A DNA stretch of 64,000 bases from Epiperipatus broadwayi (GCA_028023455.1 JAQFVV010000287.1:990001-1054000), one strand, 5' to 3'. Positions 35,890-48,835 are shown, numbered from the stretch's first letter. Numbers and translations: made by a program. Notes: a model not told the origin generated them from the letters alone.

Positions 35890-36850
35890 TTAGATCCTAA
35901 GCATTTGCTGTAACATTTGTTATAATAACTCAATGATATCTTGTTGAGTATTGATGATACTCTCAAACCAGACTTTTGAAAAGATAAAAGTAATCATTTT
36001 ATTTTTTGAATCTAAATTTAGTTATATAGACCAGTCTAAAGCACCCCATGAAGATATTTCTTTATTCACTGTACATCTATTAATCTCTTTCTATAAATTA
36101 ACATTCATGAATTTTTTCAATTTATTACATGTTAACATTGCAAACCCGATACATAAAATTCAATACACCAATTTCTTTTTAAATCTTGTTTTTATATGAT
36201 TATTATAATCATATAAAAGCAAGATTTAAAAAGAAGAAAGTGTATTGAATTATATATATTGAATTTTGTGAATTATTTTTAAAAAGAAAACTGTGTTGGT
36301 GACATTTTAAAACTTATTACAAACCATTAAAACTATATAATATTCAATTTTATTTACTAGCACAGAGATCATATATAATATAAACATTGTTCAACTATTA
36401 TAACAAACATTATAGCACATGTTCTTAGGAGGGAAATCCCTTCTGTTTAAATCACATATGATCTATACACTAGTAAATAAAATTGAATATTATAGTTTCT
36501 AATAGTTCATAATATTAATACATAGGAAATTGAACAATTTCATAAACATTAATATATAGAAAGAGATTAATGAATGTAAAATGAATTTAGAAACATCTTT
36601 CTGCTCTCAAACTAAGACAATTTAGATTGGCCTATATAACTGACTTTAGGTTCAAAAGATAAGATGGTGGTTCATCTTTTCAAGTCTCTATCTCATGCTT
36701 TGGCTTGAAAACATCCTCAGTACTCAACAAGACATTGTTCAGCTATTGTAACAAACATTACAGTGTATGTGCTTAGGGCATAAATTCTTCTGTTTAAATT
36801 ACATATGATTGCTGATCTAATAAATAAAATTGAATATTAAATAATTGTTT
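35890..36850. repeat. Complex palindromic element
   Basis: Outer arms at about 35893-36110 and 36530-36745 are inverted: TCTTGTTGAGTATTGATGAT pairs with the ACTCAACAAGAC region. Inner hairpins sit at 36150-36250 (CTTTTTAAATCTTG with its inverse) and 36331-36498 (ATATTCAATTTTATTTACTA with its inverse). The block CTTCTGTTTAAAT.ACATATGAT occurs twice, near 36447 and 36790. It looks like a nest of fold-back repeats. The 82-codon ORF within it is not supported. Confidence 0.6.
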
Positions 36851-38089
36851 CTTCAGACCACAAATGAGGTTTTTAGATTTAATATGAAACAAAAGCATGG
36901 GGGGGGGCAGAAATTAATTAAGTCAATCCCTTGTTATAACAATTGTTTTTATCTCTATCATTTTTAAGCTTTTAATATTGGCACAGTGAAAGAAAATGTA
37001 AAACTATATGGTACTTTAAATTGGCTGGACACTTATAGTTGATATATATTACTAGATATTTTGCTATAAGTTAAAATGTATACCCCTTATGTATATATCA
37101 TATTTAGTATGTATACATGATACATGTATATATTGTAAATGAACTTCACTTAATACATACATATAGTGTATATATATCATTAAATATTTCTGCAGTAAAT
37201 TAACTTTTCCTAGTCAAAAATTCTGCTTGGTCAAGTGAGATAAAAATCTAAACTTTTGATTGGTCAATTACAAATTCAGCCATAAAAATATATTTATCTT
37301 TTAATATTATATTCATTTTAGTTTCATTTGTAAAAAGCAAATTAATAATTTCAGAATATGAAAGTGAATGAAAGTTTTTAAAAAAAATAAATTCCTATTT
37401 ATAATTATAAAAATATTTTATAGAGAACCCCCCCAAAAAATGTTTATAACCTATTAGAAAATGTTGCATATGTCATTGATTTTCTTTCTCAAGTTCATGT
37501 AAAAGTAAATAATTTTTACTAAAATCTTACTTATTTTTATAAAATAATTTTATTTTCAGCATATTTTATCAAAATAATTTATATGTAAAAAAATACTGTA
37601 AAACATTCATTTTCAAAATCACAACAAAGAAGTTGGAGTGGTGAAAATTATTGTTAAGTGCTCTCTTTTGCACAATATGAGGAACAACCAATCTGCACCT
37701 AGGAAAGACTGCCTTCTCCCATTGTTAAAACTTTAAATTGGAATATTATTTATTTTTTACTTGTAAAATAATTCTAGAAAAGGCAGCATCTTATGGTACT
37801 TTTTAAACTTTAAAATGAGCATAAATTCACTACAATAATGTAAAAATTGCCAGTTTTAGCATGACTTGAAGCCATGTCTGTATATAGTCAGTTAGCTTCA
37901 TTGAGGGGTTAATATATATATAGTCTCAATGTATGTGCACATAATTATATATGAATAATAAATTAATAACTAAGTTTTCTATTTAAATTTGGGTACTTCT
38001 TAAATAGTTACTGTACATCGCTTTGGGCTGTTTCTGTGCAAAAACATAGCAATATAACATTCCTGGGCCTGTCAAACAATTTACATTAT
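36851..38089. other. AT-rich spacer
   Basis: No gene is supported; a G run lies at about 36899-36907. Confidence 0.5.
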
Positions 38090-38620
38090 TTAATATGGCT
38101 TTTTTTTCTTAAAAATAAGGAGGGGTTAAAAAGCACCATCAAAAAGTGGTGTTTTTTGAAATAATGTCTTTTTTTTTTTTAAAAAAAAGTATCTCATTCT
38201 TATTTCTTTTTACTTTTTTTTAAAAAAGCAGTGTTTTTTTTTAAAATTATTTTACATGACAGCTTTTTTTTTTTTTTGTAATTATATTATGTTTTTAATT
38301 TTTTTTTTTTGTATTTTTAACAAAAAGAGGTGTTTTGTTTTTAATAATAATGTGTTCCAAAAAGCATAATTTATTTTATAGTAATTAGGCAGAGGTGGTT
38401 TTCTTCTTTTTTTTTTTTTATTTAAGAATAGTACAAGAAATATACTCTAAAAAGTGGACTTTTTTCCAGTAATTAATTAGACTTGGTTTTTTTTTCATGC
38501 TTTTACCTTTTCTTTTTGTTTATCCAATTTTTAGGCCACTTTCTTTTTATTTACAATAACAAATCAAAGACTTTTTTTTTTTGGTTTTAGGCCAGCCTAC
38601 TTTCCTCCACTCTCTACCCT
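38090..38620. repeat. Poly-T-rich low-complexity tract
   Basis: More than ten T runs of 8-14 bases, with A runs between, on the plus strand. It lies directly 3' of the Merlin remnant and may be part of it or unrelated simple sequence. Confidence 0.6.
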
Positions 38621-38839
38621 TCAACAATGATAGTCTGGTAGGAATATTAAATTAAAGCTTTAAAGAAAAACCAAATGAACAATACCAAAACAAAAAAAAA
38701 ATTTGGATTTGATTGGCTTACAAATTAATCACAACACCAAAACAAATTCATTCAAAAAATAAATTTATTAATGACATATAACTAGTGAGTTATGTGGGCA
38801 GTAATTTGCTGTAATATGGCTCTAGACATGTCTTTATGA

Positions 38840-39660
38840 AGGCATGTCCAAATGAATTCAGCCAGATTAAACATTGGCATGCTGTGCCATGGTGTTTCTT
38901 GTTTTGCCACTTCAGTAGACCCCAAAACCTCTTGATGGTCTGGGTGTAAGCACATGTTCTGGAGTCAACGATCTTATATCAGTAGTTAACTGTTAGGTGG
39001 CTAAACATGCCACTTCAAAGTCAGTGGTCTTATACCCTTTCCAACAGTCCAAGTAGATGATAGATCCAGGCTTCATGTTCTGATGGATGGCATCCAGCAG
39101 CATCACTGCCGAGTGCCAGGGGATGGCAGATGCAAAACATTCACATATCTCCCAGACAACACCCTCAAAAAGCCACTGCTGTGATGCATCCTTCCCTGAT
39201 GGTTCTTGTGCCATGAGAAAAGGGTTTCATCTACCTCCACGATAAGTCCAGGACCATCTATTTGATGACAGGGATGTAACAAAAGGCTTAAATGGCAGAG
39301 CTCTCTCAAACTGAATCCTCAAACCATGTCCCCATGTGAAATGGATACTGTTCACCTACAGGCATGTGAGTAGCACACAAACTATCACAACTATCAAGTT
39401 CATCTACTAAGTGCCATACCTGTATTATATAAACATTGATTGACATGTGGCACGATGTTTTGAGCCTGCAGAAAGGCAACTGAATCAGCTTTTGTGCTTG
39501 GTACATCCTATAATTGAATCATTATGCTATTGCCTTCAGTCATTTTGTTGTTCTCATATGAGACATGGCCAAAATGGGACTTTTTCACAAACACCTGCAA
39601 TTGTGCTGTGGCAGAGCGATTTCCAAATTTAAAACACTTCCACACTGTGTAGGGAAGCAT
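38840..39660 (-). pseudogene. Merlin-type DDE transposase, dead
   Basis: The minus strand encodes a decayed transposase related to the IS1016/IS1595 (ISXO2-like) catalytic domain, as in animal Merlin transposons. N-terminal remnants include LQAQNIVPH and GTWFEDS (about 39310-39480). The catalytic domain shows VEVDETLFSWHKNH with the first Asp at 39229-39231. A frameshift near 39195 leads to QQWLFEGV, then IIYLDCWKGY with the second Asp at 39047-39049. The expected third acidic residue appears as Lys in TIKRFWG (38931-38933), and a stop lies just upstream of VDSRTCAYTQ. At least one frameshift, stops and the lost catalytic Glu make it inactive. Terminal inverted repeats were not located. The family call rests on motif order and spacing. 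Confidence 0.75.
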
Positions 39661-39884
39661 TGCTGACATGATGACAATTAGTAGTAGGTAATACTACATA
39701 AGTTGGGGTCTAGGGAAAACCATTTGGAACATTTCAACAGTTCTAAGACATTCCAGTATACACAGCCTCAGATTAAATGGTAGTGAAGTGCCATTACTGA
39801 TCATATGCATAGAAAGCCACACAAAGCTGAGTGAACATTTCTGTGCATATGCATAGAAAATAACACCATCACATGACAACAATT

Positions 39885-40050
39885 AAATGGCTATTATGAT
39901 TGTAGTGTTGTATTAGCCATAGGTTTGAACATGGCAGAATAAAGGTCTATTATGATCAGTAGTGCCATACTTTTAGCCACATAAACCACATCATGTGGCC
40001 ACTAAACAGCTACTATGATCATAGTAGTGTACCATACATTCAGCCATGAA
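39885..40050. repeat. Imperfect tandem repeat, about 60 bp x 3
   Basis: The motif CTATTATGATCATAGTAGTG (with variations) followed by CCATACNTTTAGCCA recurs at about 39890, 39945 and 40010. It lies upstream of the Merlin coding remnant and might be a subterminal repeat of that transposon. Confidence 0.5.
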
Positions 40051-41224
40051 AATGATATTATTGTGTTTTTACACAGAAACAGAATCACCAAGCAATGTAC
40101 AGTGGCTATTTAACAAGAACCTAAAATTGTTTGATTGTTTTTATTTTAAACCAAAATCTAAAAAAGAAAACTAGCATCATTATTTAAAACAATTGTGAAA
40201 AAGACAAAGAAGAAAATTGGCAATCATTATTTAAAATGACGCAAATTTTCTTCTTTACCTTTTTTTAAAAAAAGCAACTGTTTTAAAATAAAAATAAAAA
40301 CTACCAAACAATTTTAAATATAAAACTTAGTTACTAATTTATTATACATATATAATTATGTGCATATACTAAATATGATATATATATATATTAAGAATTT
40401 AAAATTGTTTAAAAAATATTATACTGAAAGAAAAAATCTTCATTCTGCCCTCTCATGAGCATTATTTAAAACAAATCAAAATTCTAAAAACAATTATTTG
40501 CAATAGTGTGATGTGACATTAAATATTTTTAATATTTTAAACTAGTTAATGTACTGAAAAGATAAATGCCCCAAATAGATTATGCTTGTATAACTTAATT
40601 AATTGCTCAAATTTCAAGCATTTCTATTGAATTTAAATATATTAATTCCTGATTTTAAAATTTCATTCTAACTTTAAAAAAGATCAAAACTTAAACTAAC
40701 AAACAAACTTATTTTCCAACTTCAATAAAAGCATTTTAAAAATATTATTACTAATCTAATTAGAAGGGATTTGAGCTCAGACTTTCACACTCACTACAGC
40801 TATCCAATATACATTATCAATCTAATATACTTTGATCCCACATATTCTGATACATTTAATAAGTATCTTCTGTAAATCTTGAGCACAATTGATAATCTAA
40901 CAATTTTAATTTTTTCTAATTCCAACTTTATATTATCCATTTTCTCTATTTTTTATAGAAACAACCATCTGCTTTATAATATAATCTTTTATTTTATTAT
41001 TCTTTCAATGGAAATTTTCACCTTTTTGATTGAGAATTGTTTATTGTAAAAGTTTTGAGTATTGTTTCTATGGTGCAGTGTGATTAACAGTAATAATAAC
41101 TACTATACATTGAAATTATTAGAACAAATATTACTTTTAAAATGTCCCTGCAAATCAGAAATGGGTAATCTGAGATTGCTTATGACTCTTTATCATCTGT
41201 AGTAAATTCATGACTATACAAGCA
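40051..41224. other. AT-rich spacer with a repeat B fragment
   Basis: No gene is supported. A reverse-orientation repeat-B fragment lies at 40768-40872 (GAGCTCAGACTTTCACACTC, CAGCTATCCAATATACATTA). Confidence 0.5.
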
Positions 41225-41823
41225 CAGTAGTTTCCAATCAGTGATACATGCACCCCTGGGGATATGCATTAGGCTGTTTAGGGGTATGTGGAAAATAATC
41301 AGTAATGATTGAAAAGGACAAAGTTTACAATTCAAATCCACAAAAAATTACAGGAACTGCAGAACAAAATAAGAAAAGAGATATCTAACATTTCAGAAGT
41401 AAAGTTACATGTCAAAATTTGTTTAGAGATTGCCTCAAAATAAATAGTGAATGTTTTTAAGATCTTGAACAAATAAGTGCATCAAAGCAAGCTCTATGGT
41501 CTCACTAACAATGTTTCCACAGACTTTCCAGATAATACAAATAAATATTATTAAATTAAGAGTTTGTTAAATACTTGATCAATATTTAATTTAAAGCTAT
41601 ACTTATTTCAGTTATGAATATTATAAAATTAAATTTGTGATTTATACTTTGTATTTGTAATTTTCCTTTCCCAACTCATTATCCATTATTTTACATTAAG
41701 ATAGGCACTAAACAAAAGTATCAGTATTTAAAAAAAATAGCTACCCTTTTAAAAACAAGGTGTACAATTTATAAAAATTGGTTTAAAAGGAGTGTACAAA
41801 TGTGAAAAGATTGGAAAACACAG
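41225..41823. mobile_element. Decayed hAT-like MITE
   Basis: It starts CAGTAGTTTCCAATCAGTGA, with GCACCCCTGGGG nearby, and ends GAAAAGATTGGAAAACACAG. This is the CAGNGGTTCCCAAxC / GxTTGGGAACCNCTG pattern of many animal hAT MITEs. The flanking octamers TACAAGCA and CCCTAGCA match at 5 of 8 positions, a possible worn duplication. It has no coding capacity and is unrelated in sequence to the 1.6-kb hAT pair. Confidence 0.45.
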
Positions 41824-42267
41824 CCCTAGCATAATGATGTTATATAAAGCTTATTTCCTTTAAAAATAATTTCATTTTGGTATACTATATCCTAAATATA
41901 TTTGTGAATTTTTGTTTTTAGAAATGGCCCAATTTATGGCAAACAATATATTATAAACCCACTATTCAAAAAAGATTACGTATACATGTTTTAAACAAGC
42001 CAACAGGTTATGAAAAAAATAGTTTTTTTCTTTCTAAATTTCTTTATCTTTTTTTTTTTTAAAAGTCTCCTTTCTAACAGATAAATTCTTGCTTTTTATT
42101 TATAATAAGCAATTAATAATAATAATAAAAAACATAGGAAAGAATTATTTTTTCCGTCTTCTTTAAATTACGCCAAATAATTTTTTTTTTAGATCAAAGG
42201 CAATTTAGTTTTTGTTTTACTAAACTAATTTTTTTTCTAAACCTAAAGGTTTTGTATTTTAATTTTG
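41824..42267. other. AT-rich spacer
   Basis: Nothing supported; several T runs. Confidence 0.5.
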
Positions 42268-42650
42268 TTTATATATTGTGTTCATTCATCATCACCATTT
42301 TCATCTATTATCAATCCACTGCACGAAGATCTCTCCAAATCCAATCCATCTTCTTCAATGGCTAGCTTCTCTTCTCCACATCACTCCCACACACTTTCTT
42401 ATTTCATCAATTCATCTCACATGTGATCTCTTTCTAGATCTTTTACAATCTCTTGGAATCTGTTTAAGATTTCAACTGTCCATATTTCATTATCTCTTCT
42501 ATCTAGTAATATGTCCAGCCCAGCTCCATTTCTATTTCTTAATTCTTTCAATGATGTTATTCATACCTGTTTGTTCTCTGAGCAATATATTTCATTTTAG
42601 ATCTCTATTGCTTTCCTGTTATGTCCACATCCATAAGTAAAAGCTGGTAA
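42268..42650 (-). mobile_element. RTE-like LINE 3' end
   Basis: The minus strand encodes, with stops, NNIIERIKK, KWSWAGHITR, PRDCKRSRKR, IDEIRKCVGVMWRREASH and a short tail, then a CATCATCACCAT-type simple repeat at the 3' terminus (plus-strand 42284-42298). This is the conserved C-terminal region of the RTE-like ORF also found at 19080-19320 and 47700-48010. The long plus-strand ORF across it (120 codons, His- and Leu-rich) is an antisense artefact. Confidence 0.7.
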
Positions 42651-43735
42651 AACACATTTATTAAAAAATTCCTTTTCAAACACATAGACATATTTCCTTT
42701 TAATAATAAGTTGTTTCTACCAAAAGCACTCAAACCAAGTTTATATATTGTTATTAATACATATATACTTCATATTTCACAAAAATATTTTTTTTAAATG
42801 TGTGTATATACAACCATACATATGTTGTATTCCTATTAATTGTGTTATTATACATAATTTATTTAAACTATTAATTTTATGCACTTTATATATGCTGTGT
42901 TTTCTAGCACTATGTTTTGACTATTAGTCAAAACAATATTGAATATATGTGTTTATTATAAATGCAAAATGTGTGATAAAATAAAAGCAATTTTTGACTC
43001 TAGTGCCATCTATAGTAAACTTGAATAATCAATGATTACCAGTTTGGGGATTTAAATGCATTACCATCAGATAATAACTGCCTACTTACATTTACTATAT
43101 ATGGCAATAGAATAGTGAGCTGATCTTATTTTATCACAAATAATCATATGTGAACTAAAATCTAATAGAAAATGTTATTACCCTCCATTTAGTTTTTTAT
43201 TCTTTCTACAACACTTTATACATGATTGAGATTATGATTGCAAGTTTATAAGTTATCAAAATTTTTTAACTTTTTTCTCTTATCTCTTATTCAAGTTATT
43301 TCTCAGCTTTTATTAAAAACAGAAATTCATTGTACCGACATTTAATCCTAACATTATTTCTAGATATTCTATTTGATGTTTTATTACAACTTCTAAGGCT
43401 CTCCCCAACTTTTTGTTATAACTATGTTAGCATTACTTACTTAAGCAATAACTGCCATTTTAAACATAGATGGATAGACATTTAATAATACGCATCAACA
43501 AAAATGGTATTTACTGGCTTGTCAAATGCCTTTCAGTTCTAAATTTAGATAGTTATTGGAATATTTTGAAGGTTAGATAAATATGTAAATGTGTCTGTGA
43601 ATGATTGCTCATTCTTTTTTCATGCTTAAAAGTATCACAAGCTAAAATAAATTATGACTTGTCAAACATGGAGGCTGAAAACTGCATCACAAACTAAGAC
43701 TGCTAGTTGATGATCATATTTTATCTGGATACTTA
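42651..43735. other. AT-rich spacer with a faint repeat A relic
   Basis: No gene is supported. The segment 43000-43078 retains GACTCTAGTGCCATCT, GAATAATCAATGATTACCAG and the following bases of repeat A at low similarity. Confidence 0.45.
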
Positions 43736-44030
43736 CAATTATATCATATAATATTAAATCATCCATGAACTTTACTACTGTTACATGATGCTTTATTTAC
43801 CACCCTCTTTTTACCATCCTCTATTACAGTTTACAGTTTCAATTGCCCCAGCAATCTTCTTCAGAACTTTATATCTCCTAACTTCAACTAGTTAGGAGTT
43901 ATAAAGTTCTGAAGAAGATTGCTGGGGCAATAAAAACTGTAAACTGTAAAAGAGGGTGGTAAATAAAACATTGTGTAACAATAGTAAAGTGCATGAATAA
44001 TTTAGTATTATATGATATATATTTGACAAT
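43736..44030. repeat. Repeat C-like fold-back element
   Basis: A near-perfect palindrome. The arms carry GTTTACAGTTTCAATTGCCC and GGGGCAATAAAAACTGTAAA; the centre is CTCCTAACTTCAACTAGTTAGGAG. Each arm has a CTGAAGA-hairpin-AAAC core comparable to repeat C (CTGATGA-hairpin-GAAAC), with the GAAA altered to AAAA on the right arm. The outer arms (ATATCATATAATATTAAAT and its inverse) extend the palindrome to about 295 bases. Confidence 0.75.
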
Positions 44031-44099
44031 GCAATAAGAAAGTTATGATACTTACAATTGTAAATCATTTACAGATTATGGAAGATTATGTACATTTCA

Positions 44100-44760
44100 T
44101 GATAAAGTATCTAATACTAAATAGAATGAATTTTGTGAAATTATAAAAAAAAATGGTGAAGCATGAACCAGTTTGGAAAATGAACTTGTATTTTACTATA
44201 ATACATAAATATAGAAAGCACACATGACTGGTCTTCATCATAAATATATAAAATTGAATAACAGCACTGCAAATATTGATGATATGCAGCCTTAGTTATT
44301 CAATTTAATGGAATATACTAAATGCAAATAATTTGGTTTACGTTCCAATAGGTTCTCAATATGATGAAATACATGTTTTTACACTACACAGATGTACAGA
44401 ATATTTCTGATCACAACAATATTTTAAAAACAGCATGAAACATTTTAATGCTCAAAATTTAAAAATATAAATCTGTGGATAAATTTGGATACATAATGAA
44501 AAATGTAAAGATATGGACTTGTAGAAATTGTGGGGAAAAATAAATTATATATTAAAAATTCATTGTTTTTTTTTTTTAATTCAAAATAAAAATGAATATA
44601 AAGGTATCCAAATGAAGAAGCAGTAGAGATGAGTTATATTTGGACTACTGGAAAATATGTATTTTAAAATTTATTTAATGTACTTAGATGGTTTCAGAAA
44701 GAAGTGAGGTCTTAAATGGAAGAAAACATTAAATTTTTCTTTGAACTATTAAAGGAACTG
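44100..44760 (+). pseudogene. RTE-like LINE endonuclease region, decayed copy
   Basis: Parallel in layout and short sequence blocks to the better copy at 45180-45700: a TGAACTTGTATTTTACTA block, then ATTCAATTTAATGGAATATA. An island corresponding to the VYAPxxxYDDE motif of AP endonucleases lies near 44335-44370 (NLVYVPIGSQYDEI). Stops occur throughout. Confidence 0.5.
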
Positions 44761-45179
44761 AGTAGATGCAAACTCCTAATATCTACTCCATATATTTTTA
44801 TTGCTGCATCCATTATTATGATGCAATGATTCATGTAGTAAATGAACATGGATGGCTGTTCGTCAACACATATCAAATAGTATGGTGATATTACTGGTTT
44901 TTCCCTTTTTTAAGATTTTAAAAAAAAAAGGAATTTTCTTCTCAGTTGTTTGTTAGTTTTTAATTAAAATATCAAATTTTCTTAAAAAATAGAATAAATG
45001 GCTGTGTAAACAAACTCTCTTTGATATATATTTGCAATAGAAAAAGACAAAACATATATGATCCTTACTTCCAGAAGGCTCAGCCAAAGCAGGAGTTAGT
45101 GGTTGAAGATAAAGAGTGCTAAGAATCCCCTGACTGTGGAATCAAGCTGTCATTTAATGATACCCTTTGTTTAGGTACT

Positions 45180-48010
45180 CATAATTGAAGACCATTTTCA
45201 AGTAAAGGAATGTTGCAGGAATTGAAAAAAAAAATCAAATGAGACATTATTGGGTTTTGTGAAATTAGAAAGAAAATATGAAGAGTTGATTGAAAAAATG
45301 GGCATGTATTTTATTACAAACACACAAATATTGGAAATACAAATGGAGAGAAGTTCATTATAAATAAAAGGAGGAAAAACAGCATTGTGGACATTGATGG
45401 TATATCAGGCAGAGTGGCAAACTTAAATTATTCAACTTAATGGAAGATATCAATAACAGATAATTCACATTTATGCCCCAATAAGTTATTATTGTGATGA
45501 AGCAGAGGATTTTATATAGATATACACAATATTTTTGATCAGATTTAACAATATTTTAAATTACCATGAAAAAGTTTAATGCTACAACTAGAAAATGATT
45601 GAATGATGACTTTGCTGTGGTAAAATTTGATTATGGGACAGAAACTAGAAAAAAAACACTGACTTGTGGAGTTTTCAGAAAAAGAAAAATTGTATAGTAC
45701 AAATTCTTTCTTTGAATAAAATTCTAAATGGGAATGGACATGGAGCCATCCAAATAAAGATAAAACAGGTTTGTATTATATTTTGTCAAGATTGTAATGA
45801 TTACTTAAAATGTGTGTTATATGTTAATACAAAACTAGAAAGAGAACAACTATTAGGGACAGTAATGACAGTCCATATCCCTAATCTTCAGACACATTTC
45901 ACAATTTAATTTAGTTGTATCTTCTATTTTATTTTTTTTGCATTTCTCTTCATATATTAATTTTTTTTTATATCATTTCCTCTTATACACTTTAATGCAA
46001 TTTTTTTCTTATAATTCCTTTCAATTTTGACTGTCCTGCAGTCTTCATCAGAGCTCTGTAACTTTTACTTCTCTCTCTACAACTGTAACTGAATATTTTT
46101 TTCTTATATCTTCTCCTTTACTTTTTTTGCATTTCTCTTCATATATATTAAAATTACAGTTACATAGGGAGTTCTGATGAAGACTGCAGGATAGTCAAAA
46201 CTGAAAGGAATTATAAGAAAAGATTGCATTAAAGTGTATAAGAGGAGATGATAAAAACATTTTAATATATTTCATTTAGAATAACAAAAAGACAAGTGAT
46301 ACTCTATTAGGAAATACAAGAAAAATAGTTAATACAAAAAAGCAGTAACCTGATCAGTAAATTCTCAACTGAGATGAGAAAATGCATGAAGAAAAGAATG
46401 AACATGAAAATATTTAAATATTAGACCTTAAGAGTAATTGAATAGCTAGAGTTTTATAAAATGATATGAAAAAAAAATTAAAAATAATATTAAAAATATA
46501 ATTGTGAATTGGTAAAGAAAGCTACAGAAGAGAATAAAAGTTTCAAAAAGAAAAATTGTTTTAACAATAAGAATAAAATATGAACTATTAGTAAAAAGAG
46601 GAATGATATAATGTAATATGTGGAAGAGTTTTATATAAAAAAATATATAGTAATAAAAAATAAGAAACAAAATAATCACTACATTTTTTCTAAATCATCT
46701 GAATTGCCAATCATATTAAATGAAGAGGAGAGACATGCAATTAAATCTACGAAGAAGGGAAAAACTCCAGAAAATGATGAAATTATTATTTAAAAAAAAA
46801 AACATAAAGAAATGTATAAAATCTTTATTAAAATAATTATAACTCGTTTATCAGCCAAACTTTGGATTCTGACAACCAAAAGAACAAGCTGGATTTAAAA
46901 GTGATTGTAGCACACAATAAATCACATCAAGGCCTTGAAAGAAGTTATAGTAAGATTCAATGAATAAATGTTGCCATTATGCTTTGTATTTGTAAATTAT
47001 GGAAAAGCATTTGATTCTATAAGTACTTCTAAAATGGTAAAAACTTTGCATTATCAAAATTTAGATTCAGAATATTGTTTTATTCGGAAGAATATTTATT
47101 AAAATATATAAATAATGTTATACTCAGAAGATTAACACTGTAAAGAGTGCATGGCAGTGTAATTCCATATCTTCAAAACTTTTTATAGCAGTTTGACAAA
47201 AAATACTTTGTGGATTAAAATAGAAAGCTATGGGAGTAAAAGTGGAAATTAGTTAAATCATCAGATTTGCAGATAATGTGGTCACCTGTTCAAATAATGC
47301 TTTACACCTTCAGGAAATGTTTCCAAAAGTTATCAAATAAAAACAAGAATGTAGGATTAAAGATAAACACTAAAAAGTTTAAGTAATATTCAATGGATTT
47401 TACAAAAAAAAAAGAAAATAAAGATAATAATCATGGATTGGAAGAAATTAAGAATGATAAATACTTTGATTAAATTATTATTACAAATGGAAACATAATG
47501 GATAAATTAATCATAAAATTAAATTTGGAGTGATTTTGGTAAAAATAACAATATTAAAAAGAAATGTATCTATATGTTTGAAAAGATTTTAATAATGTTT
47601 TATCACGTTATGTTCATGGATCTGAGACTTGAACACTTAATGAAATAGCGATATAGATATTTTAAACCATTCAACAAAATATGGAGAGATGTATGTTAGG
47701 AGTAACAAGAAAAAAATAGTGATGAAATTCACGGGTAAGAGAGCAAACAGGTGTCAAAGATCATTAAAAGAATTAAGAAACTGAACTGAATATGACTAGA
47801 TATATTGCTAGAAGAGGTAATAGATAGACAGTTGAAAATTTAAATTGGATACCAAAGAAACTTAAAAGTACTAGAAAGAAGGCATATGTGATATGGATAA
47901 ATGAAATAAGTATGTTTGCCTGAGTGATGTGGAGAAACTGGATTAAATGTTACTTTTATCTTACAATGGATTGGTAATGATTGAAAACAATTATGGTGAT
48001 GACTTAAATA
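45180..48010 (+). pseudogene. RTE-like LINE, near full length but decayed, split by repeat C
   Basis: Plus-strand islands in the expected order of an RTE-type single ORF. The endonuclease comes first, with IYAPISYYCDEAEDF at about 45465-45510. Next is the RT entry EQAGFKSDCST (46880-46915), then VNYGKAFDSI with the first catalytic Asp (46995-47016). GIKI/GSK leads to RFADNVV (47263-47283), where the second Asp of FADD has become Asn. NVGLKINTKK, DKYFD and GSETWTLNE follow (about 47620). The tail is MERCMLGVTRK, RIKKLN and HIAR. Many stops make it dead. A repeat-C fold-back (45965-46257) sits between the endonuclease and RT parts. The third copy of the 3' tail is at 47700-48010. Confidence 0.65.
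45910..46260. repeat. Repeat C fold-back element inserted in an RTE remnant
   Basis: The arms at about 45965-46055 and 46165-46257 are inverted and carry the complement of CTGATGAAGACTGCAGGACA on the left and the motif itself on the right. The block TTTTGCATTTCTCTTCATAT occurs twice (about 45937 and 46128), so the element holds direct as well as inverted repeats. The same block in complement is found 3' of the copy at 15398. Confidence 0.7.
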
Positions 48011-48164
48011 GATTTAACATAAGGAATAATCACCAATTTAGTAAGATTTAATATATACTATGTTAAAACACTGTGAGGGATAAAAATATTTAAAAAGGTA
48101 TTATTAACAATTGATATCTAAACTTTCAGAAATATTCTAATGGTATATCAGATGATTGAAAAAA

Positions 48165-48835
48165 TGCTGTAATGATAGTGATATTTAAGAAATATGGGAA
48201 AGAAGATATTAGAAATTACATATTTAATATTCTATTATCAGTTCTATACAATATTTTTACTAAGATCATTAAAACGCATAGAGAACTTGAGACTCAAATG
48301 AATCAGAAATACAAGCTGGATGTCAAGCATTGGTGGTCGATAGGTCAGCACAGCTGTCTTACAAGCAGTTGTCCCGCATTAGCGGGTTCACTTCCCAGCT
48401 AATGCTATGATACATGAAGAAAAAATATACAAGCTGGATTTAAGTGATCCATAGTAAATCATATTCATGTATTAAGCGAAGTTATAGAAAGAATTAATAA
48501 ATATTTATTTTCTGGATTAAAATGGGAAGATAAAAGAATAAAAAAAGATTAGAAATTATTAAAATCCTTAACATTTTTTTCATATAACGTTATTGTTTCA
48601 GCACATAAAGCTTCAGAGATAAAAAAGATTACCAAAGCTATCTACTTGAAAACACAGAAGTACAATTAAAAATAAATGCTATTAAAGACAAAGTAATGTT
48701 TAACGGCTTTTCAAAAATGGAGAAAATAAAAATTGATAATAAAGAATTAGAAAAAGATAAAAACTACAAATATCTTGATCAGATTATTAATGCAAAAGGA
48801 ATCGTAAAGTATTAAACTAAATTTAAATATTAATT
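48165..48835 (+). pseudogene. Second RTE-like RT fragment, interrupted by a SINE
   Basis: VIFKKYGKEDIRNYIF at 48177-48225 corresponds to the RT segment usually read as ...KGDxxDIxNYRPISLL. A KIIKTHRELETQMNQKY stretch follows, then the AGF-type motif, interrupted by the SINE at 48322-48426. Coding-like islands resume at 48440 (IHVLSE-like, in broken frame). They run to EKDKNYKYLDQIINAKG at about 48760-48815, the YxYLGQIIxxxG motif. The catalytic region between is heavily decayed. Confidence 0.6.
48322..48426 (+). mobile_element. tRNA-derived SINE-1, copy 5, with 13-bp TSD
   Basis: It is flanked by ATACAAGCTGGAT at 48309-48321 and 48427-48439, exact. The target is the RT-coding part of the RTE remnant. 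tRNA-like features: AGCATTGGTGGTCGATAGG (A box), GCTGT/GCAGT anticodon stem with loop CTTACAA, B box GGTTCACTTCC, then AATGCTATGATACATGAAG and an A tail. Confidence 0.9.

Noticed and set aside
35951-36199. 82-codon ORF at 36 kb
   Set aside because: It lies inside a palindromic repeat nest and has low-complexity hydrophobic content.
42278-42640. 120-codon plus-strand ORF rich in His and Leu
   Set aside because: It is the antisense of the RTE-like LINE 3' end (WAGHITR, MWRREASH on the minus strand).
46446-46679. 77-codon minus-strand ORF with many Phe, Ile and Leu
   Set aside because: It is the antisense of A-rich decayed RTE sequence; hydrophobicity is an artefact of poly-A/T composition.
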